The position numbers and the translations under genes are program-made. Below, one piece after another: positions 58,320-64,000 of a stretch of DNA of 64,000 nt (position 1 is its first letter; every line of letters begins with the position of its first letter). The DNA is from an uncultured Eubacteriales bacterium (lineage in GTDB: Bacteria; Bacillota; Clostridia; Oscillospirales; Acutalibacteraceae): assembly GCA_934486755.1 (NCBI GenBank), contig CAKSQT010000002.1, positions 12,892-76,891 on the forward strand, read 5' to 3'. Below the pieces are notes generated by a model that was given only the letters and a program-made list of their open reading frames with translations, was not told where the DNA came from and did no database searches.

Positions 58320-58410
58320 CCTGCTTTTTTAATATCAATGGTGCGCTTTTTTAGTGTGACGGAGGGTTAAAACATCTTAAAATAATGCACCAATATAAAA
58401 ACATCGGCGG

Positions 58411-58439
58411 TTGTACAGCTGACGGACGTATGCTATATT
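58411..58439 (+). promoter_or_regulatory. Promoter of the GH63-like gene
   Basis: TTGTAC (58411-58416) and TATATT (58434-58439) are 17 bases apart, 27 bases before the ATG. It is divergent from the rhaA promoter. Confidence 0.7.
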
Positions 58440-58466
58440 TGTAACAGATAAATCGGAGGGATAGCT

Positions 58467-59597
58467 ATGGATAACGGCAATTGGATAAAAAAAGACGTAA
58501 ACGAAAGGGACTCGCAACTGCTTGAAAGGGCATACGGCGTTTTAAACGATAATATTCTCGTCGGTAATGATTACCCGTGGAGTCCGCTTAAAGGGATCGT
58601 CCCGTCGCTTACCACATATAAGGGCGTTTGGAATTGGGACGCGGCGTTTCACGCAATAGCGACGGCGCGTTGGGATAAGGAGCTTGCGTACGATCAATGC
58701 AGGGTTATATGGAACACCCAAAAAGAAAACGGAATGTTTTGCGACGTGACCTATGCCGACGGCAAAACGGACTACGGCGCCTGCAAACCGCCTGTTTTCC
58801 CCTGGGCTTTTATGCGCGCATACCGTTTAAATCCTGATAGATCCGTTTTGAGCGAGGCTTATGGAAAATATAAGAAGAACGAGAGCTTTTGGGTAAATGA
58901 GCGAAGCTGCGACGGACTTTTTCACTACTATTCGATTGACGGCGGAATATACGCAAAGTATGAATCGGGGTGGGATACCTCGGTGCGCTGGGATAAATAC
59001 GGCGCGCAGAACCTGTATCAAATCGACCTTAACTGCTACGCCGTTATGATGTATGACGCTCTTGCCGAGATGTCCGAGATACTCCAAAACGGCGAGCAGG
59101 ATTTGTGGCGCAAAAAATCAAAAGAGCTTGCCGAGAAAATAAATAAATATTTTTGGAATGAGGAACTCGGCTGTTACAATGATATAACGATTAAAGACGA
59201 AATCGGCACGGGAATACTCTCGCCTGCTTCATTTATGCCGCTTTACGCAGGAATTGCGCCGAAGGACAGAGCGCAGCTGCTTGCCAACGCCGCGGGCGAT
59301 AAAAAACTGTTTTACCCTCTTATGCCGACGGTGTCCTACAACGACCCCGATTACAGCAGCAGCGATTATTGGCGCGGTCCTATGTGGCTCAACACCGCCT
59401 ACTTTGCGCTTAAAGGCTTGAAGAATTACGGCTTTACAGCCCTTGCGGACGATATGCGCGAGCACATTTTAAATGCCGTATATAATGAAAAACGCGGAAT
59501 ATACGAATATTACGACTCAAAGACGGGAGAGGGACTCGGCGCATACAATTTCGGTTGGTCGTCAGCGTTTATAATAGAGTTTATACTTGATTTTTGA
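58467..59597 (+). CDS. GH63/MGH1-like (alpha/alpha)6-barrel glycoside hydrolase
   Basis: This 376-residue protein resembles the MGH1/GH63 alpha-barrel hydrolases: YKGVWNWDAAFHAIATARWD near residue 50, ESGWDTSVRWDKYG around 170, and SDYWRGPMWLNTAYFALKGL near 310. Acidic residues in these motifs are candidates for catalysis. Related enzymes act on alpha-glucosyl or mannosyl linkages; the target is not clear. No secretion signal is seen. A ROK kinase and ManA follow on the same strand. Confidence 0.8.
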   Translation: MDNGNWIKKDVNERDSQLLERAYGVLNDNILVGNDYPWSPLKGIVPSLTTYKGVWNWDAAFHAIATARWDKELAYDQCRVIWNTQKENGMFCDVTYADGKTDYGACKPPVFPWAFMRAYRLNPDRSVLSEAYGKYKKNESFWVNERSCDGLFHYYSIDGGIYAKYESGWDTSVRWDKYGAQNLYQIDLNCYAVMMYDALAEMSEILQNGEQDLWRKKSKELAEKINKYFWNEELGCYNDITIKDEIGTGILSPASFMPLYAGIAPKDRAQLLANAAGDKKLFYPLMPTVSYNDPDYSSSDYWRGPMWLNTAYFALKGLKNYGFTALADDMREHILNAVYNEKRGIYEYYDSKTGEGLGAYNFGWSSAFIIEFILDF

Positions 59598-59606
59598 TAT
59601 ACCTCC

Positions 59607-59635
59607 TTGACAGCAACGGATCTGTCTGCGATAAT
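59607..59635 (+). promoter_or_regulatory. Promoter of the ROK kinase gene
   Basis: TTGACA (59607-59612) and GATAAT (59630-59635) are 17 bases apart. Confidence 0.75.
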
Positions 59636-59667
59636 ATTCGTATATTTAAAAGCAAGGGGAAATCAGC

Positions 59668-60618
59668 GTGTATAGAATAGGAATTGATCTCGGCGGCACA
59701 AATATTGTCGCAGGCGTGGTTGATGATGATTATAAAATAATCTCCGCGGCAAAGCGAAAAACGAATTGCCCGAGAAGCGCCGAGGAAATAATTGCGGATA
59801 TGGCGGCAGCCGCAAGAGAGGCGGCGGAAAAAGCGGGACTTTCAATGTCGGATATAGAATCCGTCGGCGTGGGCTCACCTGGCGCTATTGATCCGATAAA
59901 CGGCGTGGTCTGCTTTTCAAACAATCTTGAATTTTATGATGTGCCTATGGCGGAAATGCTTTATAAGCACCTGAATAAGAAGATATACATAGAAAACGAC
60001 GCTAACTCTGCGGCTTACGGTGAATATATCGCGGGAGCGGGCAAAGGGGCTGAAAATTTTGTCGCAATAACTCTCGGAACAGGCGTTGGCGGCGGAATTA
60101 TAATCGACGGAAAAATATATTCAGGTTCAAACTATGCGGGAGCGGAGATTGGCCATACCGTAATCTGTATGGGCGGCGAAAGCTGTACCTGCGGAAGACA
60201 GGGCTGTTTTGAAGCCTACGCCTCGGCAACGGCTCTTATACGCCAGACCAAGCAGGCAATGATACGTTACCCCGAAAGCAAAATGTGGGAAATGTGCGGC
60301 GGCGATATAAGAAATGTGAGCGGAAAAACCGCTTTCGACGCTATGCGCGCAGGGGACGGTGCAGGTATAGAGGTTGTAAAAAAATACACCGAATACCTTG
60401 CAATAGGAATATCAAACTGTATAAATATTTTCCAGCCCGACGTTATCTGCATAGGCGGCGGAATTTCAAAAGAGGGCGATACGATAGTGGAGCCTGTTAA
60501 AGAGTATGTAAAAGGCGAAAACTTTGCAAGAAACATAAAAAAGCAGACCGAAATCAAGGTCGCGGCTCTCGGAAACGACGCGGGAATTATCGGCGCGGCA
60601 TTTCTTGACTGTAAGTAG
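59668..60618 (+). CDS. ROK-family sugar kinase, glucokinase-like
   Basis: This 316-residue kinase has the N-terminal phosphate loop GIDLGGTNIVAG, the catalytic Asp in ENDANSAAYGEY, the loop TLGTGVGGGIIIDG and the ROK zinc motif (GHTVICMGG, then CTCGRQGCFEAYAS). It probably phosphorylates glucose or a related hexose. The start is a GTG behind AAGGGGAAATCAGC. It lies six bases before the manA reading frame, so the two are cotranscribed. Confidence 0.9.
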   Translation: MYRIGIDLGGTNIVAGVVDDDYKIISAAKRKTNCPRSAEEIIADMAAAAREAAEKAGLSMSDIESVGVGSPGAIDPINGVVCFSNNLEFYDVPMAEMLYKHLNKKIYIENDANSAAYGEYIAGAGKGAENFVAITLGTGVGGGIIIDGKIYSGSNYAGAEIGHTVICMGGESCTCGRQGCFEAYASATALIRQTKQAMIRYPESKMWEMCGGDIRNVSGKTAFDAMRAGDGAGIEVVKKYTEYLAIGISNCINIFQPDVICIGGGISKEGDTIVEPVKEYVKGENFARNIKKQTEIKVAALGNDAGIIGAAFLDCK

Positions 60619-60633
60619 AGGTGTATGAGAAGT

Positions 60634-61596
60634 ATGTATCCGTTGTTGTTAAAGGCTCCTGTTAAGGACTATCTTTGGGGCGGCACACGCCTTAAAACCG
60701 AATACGGATTTGAAACGGAAGCGGAAAAAGCGGCGGAAGCGTGGGTGCTTTCCTGCCACCGTGACGGAACCTGTACGGTTGAAAACGGCGAGTACAGCGG
60801 ACTTCCGCTTACAAAGGTGCTTGAAAAATGGGGGAGCGGCGCGCTTGGCGCAAATGCGGCGCAGTTTGAATATTTCCCGTTGCTTATAAAGTTGATTGAC
60901 GCTAAGGACAGACTTTCGGTTCAGGTTCACCCAGATGATGAATACGCGCTCAAAAATGAGGGCGAATACGGCAAGACCGAGATGTGGTATGTGGTTGACT
61001 GTGAGGAGGGAGCCTCCCTTATATACGGCTTTAACCGAGAGGTTTCAAAAGAGGAATTTGAGCGGAGAATTAAAGACAATACGCTTGATAAGGTCTGCAA
61101 TTACGTGCCCGTTCATAAGGGCGATGTGTTCTTTATAAAGTCGGGAACTCTGCACGCGATAGGCGCGGGCATACTCATAGCCGAGGTACAGCAGAACTCA
61201 AATACCACCTACCGCGTCTCGGATTACGGCAGACTGGGCGCAGACGGCAAGCCGAGACCCCTGCATATTGAAAAGGCGGTTCAGGTCACTAACCGCGAAA
61301 AACCCACACTCCCTTACGGAAATGTGGGCGAGGTTGAAACGTCGGGCAGCGTCAGCCGCAGACATTTGGCAGAGTGCAGGTATTTTACCTCTGAATTGAT
61401 GACGCTTGACGGATTGACGGCACTGCGCGATAACGACAGTTTTGTTTCCGCGGTGGTTTTAAGCGGAAACGCAAAAATAGTGTGGGCTGACGGCGCAATC
61501 TCGGCGGTTAAGGGCAATAGCGTATTTATCCCTGCGGGAACGGCGGTCGAAATTTCGGGGAAAGCCGAAATACTGTTAAGCTATATCGGCGGCTGA
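60634..61596 (+). CDS. manA: Mannose-6-phosphate isomerase, class I
   Basis: This 320-residue cupin enzyme interconverts mannose-6-phosphate and fructose-6-phosphate. It has the short start YPLLLKAPVKDYLWGG, zinc-ligand region VQVHPDDEYA, KTEMWYVVDCEEGA, and GTLHAIGAGILIAEVQQNSN. The ATG at 60634 is ten bases after GAGGTG; the in-frame ATG at 60625 nearly touches that site. It works with the ROK kinase just upstream to bring mannose or other hexoses into glycolysis. Confidence 0.92.
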   Translation: MYPLLLKAPVKDYLWGGTRLKTEYGFETEAEKAAEAWVLSCHRDGTCTVENGEYSGLPLTKVLEKWGSGALGANAAQFEYFPLLIKLIDAKDRLSVQVHPDDEYALKNEGEYGKTEMWYVVDCEEGASLIYGFNREVSKEEFERRIKDNTLDKVCNYVPVHKGDVFFIKSGTLHAIGAGILIAEVQQNSNTTYRVSDYGRLGADGKPRPLHIEKAVQVTNREKPTLPYGNVGEVETSGSVSRRHLAECRYFTSELMTLDGLTALRDNDSFVSAVVLSGNAKIVWADGAISAVKGNSVFIPAGTAVEISGKAEILLSYIGG

Positions 61597-61597
61597 A

Positions 61598-61963
61598 TTA
61601 CCGTCCTATTTCCCAATAGTATTTCCGTTTGGAAACGGGAAAGTCTGAAAGCACTCCATGCTCTGGGTCGTAAAATGTACCCTTGAAGTACAGCGACCAA
61701 TGCCAACACCGCGGTGTTTCAAGGCTTAAAATACATATTTTGGGCAGGTCTTTTTTTGAAAAGGCCTGCTTTCTTTCTTTTTTAAATGAAATACCGTAAT
61801 GTTCAAGCGTAAAAAACATCTCTTTGAGCGTGGTTTCGCGCTCGTTGCCAAGCAAGGACACGATCTCGCCTGCGCTGACGTTGCACAGCATTGCCAGCAC
61901 CGCCTGACCGCATTGAAGCGGCGTAGGCTCCTTTACATATGTTATATTTTCCGAAATTGCCAT
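61598..61963 (-). CDS. Small C39-like cysteine peptidase domain protein
   Basis: This 121-residue protein has the peptidase C39-type start PLQCGQAVLAMLC (catalytic Cys with the preceding Gln) and a His in CWHWSLYFKGTFYDPEHG. It is a free-standing domain with no transporter or signal peptide. It could be a peptidase or an inactive relative. It ends two bases from the convergent manA gene, with GAGGGTGACAGA as its ribosome site. Confidence 0.72.
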   Translation of the reverse strand: MAISENITYVKEPTPLQCGQAVLAMLCNVSAGEIVSLLGNERETTLKEMFFTLEHYGISFKKERKQAFSKKDLPKICILSLETPRCWHWSLYFKGTFYDPEHGVLSDFPVSKRKYYWEIGR

Positions 61964-62022
61964 TCTGTCACCCTCTTATTTATTAAAATAATAACACATA
62001 TTGCGATTTAGAGCAAGAACGG

Positions 62023-62060
62023 TTGACAAACGGGATAAAAACATGTATAATTGTATACAT
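62023..62060 (+). promoter_or_regulatory. Promoter and GntR-type operator of the DRE-TIM synthase gene
   Basis: TTGACA (62023-62028) and TATAAT (62046-62051) are exactly 17 bases apart. ATGTATA-N4-TATACAT (62043-62060) is an inverted repeat over the -10 and start site, with the TTGTATAC core common among GntR/FadR-family operators. The GntR gene at 63475 is the likely source of the repressor. Confidence 0.82.
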
Positions 62061-62088
62061 CGTAAAAAAGGGGGAGAAGAACAGATAT

Positions 62089-63465
62089 ATGCTTGAACTT
62101 TCAAACAAGACCAATCTGTTGGAGCAGGACAGTTACCGCTATTCGCTCCAAGATGTAAAAGAGCCTAATCTTTACCGTGATTTTTATACATATTCGGATG
62201 TTCCGCGAGTTGCCTTCAACCACCGCAGGGTACCTATGGGAATGCCTAAGGATATTTGGATAACCGATACTTCGCTGAGGGACGGTCAGCAGTCGGTCGA
62301 GCCGTATACGGTTGAGCAGATAGTGGAGCTTTATAAGCTGATGTCAAAGCTCGGCGGACCGTATGGAATAATTCGTCAGACTGAGTTTTTTGTTTACAGC
62401 AAAAAGGACCGCAAGGCGATTGAAAAGTGTCAGGAGTTGGGGCTGAAATTCCCCGAAATAACCACATGGATACGCGCCAACCGCGAGGATTTCAAGCTGG
62501 TGCGCGACCTCGGAATAAGGGAAACGGGCATACTTGTTTCGTGCAGCGACTATCACATATTCAAAAAGCTGAAAAAAACCCGCAAGCAGGCAATGGAGGG
62601 TTATCTTGCCGCCGTTGCGGACGCGTTTGAGGCGGGCGTTATGCCGAGATGCCACCTTGAAGATATAACAAGGGCGGATTTCTACGGATTTGTTGTTCCC
62701 TTCGTCAATGAGCTTATGCGTATGTCGGCTGACGCGAAGATACCCGTAAGAATACGCGCGTGCGACACTATGGGCTACGGCGTTCCGTACCCCGAGGTTG
62801 CCTTGCCGAGAAGCGTGCCCGGAATTATTTACGGTTTACAGCACTATTCCGATGTTCCGAGCGAAATGCTTGAATGGCACGGGCATAACGATTTTTACAA
62901 GGCGGTTGCAAACGCCTCTACCGCGTGGCTCTACGGCGCGTCGGCGGTCAACTGCTCGCTGCTCGGCATAGGAGAGAGAACGGGCAATGTTCCGCTTGAA
63001 GCTATGGTTATGGAGTATGCTTCGCTCCGCGGCTCGCTTGACGGTATGGATACCACGGCAATCACCGATATAGCAAGGTATTTCAAAAACGAGATTGGAT
63101 ACGAAATACCGCCGATGACCCCGTTTGTAGGCAGGAATTTCAATGTAACGCGCGCTGGCATACACGCCGACGGACTTTTAAAGGACGAGGAAATATACAA
63201 TATTTTCGATACCAAAAAAATACTCGGCAGACCCGCTTCGGTCTCGGTCGGCAAGACCTCAGGACTTGCAGGCATTGCGTATTGGATAAACCAGAATTAC
63301 GGGCTTGAAGGCAGCGAGACTGTCGATAAGAAGGATCCGCTTGTTGTTGCGCTTAAAGAATGGGTCGACCTGCAATATGAGGACGGCAGACAGACCACCC
63401 TTTCAAACAGCGAGCTGGAAGAAAAGATAGAAGAACTGTCTGGCGGCAGGTATTCGAGACTGTGA
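62089..63465 (+). CDS. DRE-TIM synthase, isopropylmalate/homocitrate-synthase-like, possible Re-citrate synthase
   Basis: This 458-residue enzyme is of the HMGL/2-isopropylmalate-synthase barrel type. The metal and catalytic signature TDTSLRDGQQS, then GGPYGIIRQTEFFVYSKKD, CHLEDITRADFYGF, and HGHNDFYKAV are visible. The QTEFF/CSDYHIF/LEDITRADFYGF pattern recalls Re-citrate synthase of Clostridium kluyveri more than leucine-pathway LeuA, and the LeuA C-terminal regulatory domain is absent. The ATG at 62089 lies 12 bases after GGGGGAG; a longer frame starts inside the promoter and is rejected. A GntR regulator follows. Confidence 0.78.
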   Translation: MLELSNKTNLLEQDSYRYSLQDVKEPNLYRDFYTYSDVPRVAFNHRRVPMGMPKDIWITDTSLRDGQQSVEPYTVEQIVELYKLMSKLGGPYGIIRQTEFFVYSKKDRKAIEKCQELGLKFPEITTWIRANREDFKLVRDLGIRETGILVSCSDYHIFKKLKKTRKQAMEGYLAAVADAFEAGVMPRCHLEDITRADFYGFVVPFVNELMRMSADAKIPVRIRACDTMGYGVPYPEVALPRSVPGIIYGLQHYSDVPSEMLEWHGHNDFYKAVANASTAWLYGASAVNCSLLGIGERTGNVPLEAMVMEYASLRGSLDGMDTTAITDIARYFKNEIGYEIPPMTPFVGRNFNVTRAGIHADGLLKDEEIYNIFDTKKILGRPASVSVGKTSGLAGIAYWINQNYGLEGSETVDKKDPLVVALKEWVDLQYEDGRQTTLSNSELEEKIEELSGGRYSRL

Positions 63466-63474
63466 GGGATTTGA

Positions 63475-64000
63475 ATGATAGAGCATAAAACCGTATCGCT
63501 TGCGGATCAGGTTTTCGAGCATCTTGAAAACGATATTTTAAGCGGAAAATATCAGCGCGGCGAAATACTTACCGAAAGCAAGCTGAGCGCAGAGCTGGGC
63601 GTCAGCCGAACACCTATAAGAGAAGCGCTGCGCAGGCTCGGTCAGGAGCATATAATCGAGGAATCGGGCAAGGGCTCGGTGGTACTCGGAATATCCGAGG
63701 GCGACCTTCGGGATATTTTCTTAATAAGAGAAAAGGTTGAGGGACTTGCCGCGGCTCAGGCGGCGGAAAGGTGCAGTAAGGAACAGCTTGATAAACTGCG
63801 TGAAACCGTGGAGTTACAGGAGTTCTATGTTGAAAAGCACGACGCCGAGCAGATAAAGCAGATGGATAACAGGTTCCACGAGCTTGTATATAAATACAGC
63901 GGAAGCACGATATTTTACGATACCCTTATTCCGCTTCATAAAAAGGTTCAGAAATACCGCAAGGCGGCTATGGAAAGTTCAAGCCGAGCGGTATCCTCGG
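63475..64000 (+). CDS. GntR-family regulator, FCD type (3'-truncated by the window)
   Basis: The ATG at 63475 follows GAGGGA by five bases. The visible 175 residues have an N-terminal winged HTH (QVFEHLENDILSGKYQRGE, LGVSRTPIREALRRLGQE) and the start of the helical FCD ligand domain (ISEGDLRDIFLIREKVEGLA, NRFHELVYKYSG with its His). The gene runs off the right edge. FCD regulators sense small carboxylates and bind TTGTATAC-type palindromes, and such a palindrome is present upstream of the preceding gene. Confidence 0.9.
   Translation, partial: MIEHKTVSLADQVFEHLENDILSGKYQRGEILTESKLSAELGVSRTPIREALRRLGQEHIIEESGKGSVVLGISEGDLRDIFLIREKVEGLAAAQAAERCSKEQLDKLRETVELQEFYVEKHDAEQIKQMDNRFHELVYKYSGSTIFYDTLIPLHKKVQKYRKAAMESSSRAVSS

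Noticed and set aside
62023..62088. Extended N-terminus for the DRE-TIM synthase
   Set aside because: The extra codons include the -35, -10 and operator sequences, so they are promoter DNA. The ATG at 62089 is the credible start.

Overview
The window looks like the chromosome of an anaerobic, Gram-positive member of the class Clostridia, plausibly a gut Oscillospirales or Ruminococcaceae-like organism. The evidence is a set of [FeFe]-hydrogenase maturases (HydE, HydG, HydF) with a flavodiiron protein, a LexA with a Bacillota-type SOS box, CarD, an LCP cell-wall ligase, PlsY/UgtP-like lipid genes, SPKTG sortase-type anchors, near-perfect TTGACA-17-TATAAT promoters and strong AGGAGG-type ribosome sites. 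The family-level assignment is inference.

Layout. 1-3866: end of a wall-anchored protein, a structured intergenic segment, two half-size TauE/SafE genes, lexA, rnhA, a QueT-like transporter and an alpha/beta hydrolase. 4163-5730: an AT-rich SatD/DUF3307 pair. 5849-9060 (minus): an SGNH esterase and a GH31 enzyme. 9259-14418: the hydrogenase-maturation operon (TM1266-like regulator, hydE, hydG, hydF, flavodiiron protein). 14698-20508: a 1936-residue wall-anchored surface protein with seven tandem CxxC repeats. 20597-26261 (mostly minus): MATE pump, cytidylate-kinase-like protein, tRNA-Pro, Nudix, AraC and LysR regulators, and a GNAT enzyme. 26381-29693: a LysR-linked aminotransferase, a YoaK protein and adenylosuccinate synthase. 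30393-36029: LCP protein, AraC, phosphopantetheinyl transferase, and an operon of glycolipid glycosyltransferase, PlsY-like protein and AI-2E-type permease. 36159-39744: two tandem sigma/anti-sigma modules. 39830-43713: release factor 3, an XRE regulator divergent from a small unknown gene, and HtrA. 43879-54060: a compact phage-derived cassette. 54061-56290: a Zn/Cd-type ATPase with its ArsR regulator. 56463-61596: CarD, then sugar metabolism (rhamnose isomerase, GH63-like hydrolase, ROK kinase, mannose-6-phosphate isomerase). 61598-64000: a C39-like protein, a DRE-TIM synthase resembling Re-citrate synthase, and a GntR regulator cut by the window edge.

The most unusual region is 43879-54060. 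Twelve tightly packed, mostly overlapping genes encode DNA packaging (terminase), scaffold, capsid, portal, a connector-like protein, a propeller-like 699-residue protein, a lipoprotein glycosidase-like enzyme, holin-like proteins and an amidase. No integrase, repressor, replication gene, tape measure or tail fibre is present. The cassette abuts the metal ATPase gene with no intervening base. It could be a domesticated phage particle or gene-transfer-agent-like unit, a degraded prophage, or part of a very compact short-tailed phage.

A second genome-scale signal is a family of dispersed hairpin repeats at gene 3' ends (about 3897, 14474, 20545, 31526, 41478 and 42224). They share a G/C-rich GGCTCCC hairpin and mostly a TAAATTAGAGTTTAGC flank in either orientation, and they probably work as mobile or copied bidirectional terminators. 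Several promoters carry clear palindromic operators (lexA, ArsR, XRE, the surface-protein gene and the GntR/synthase pair).
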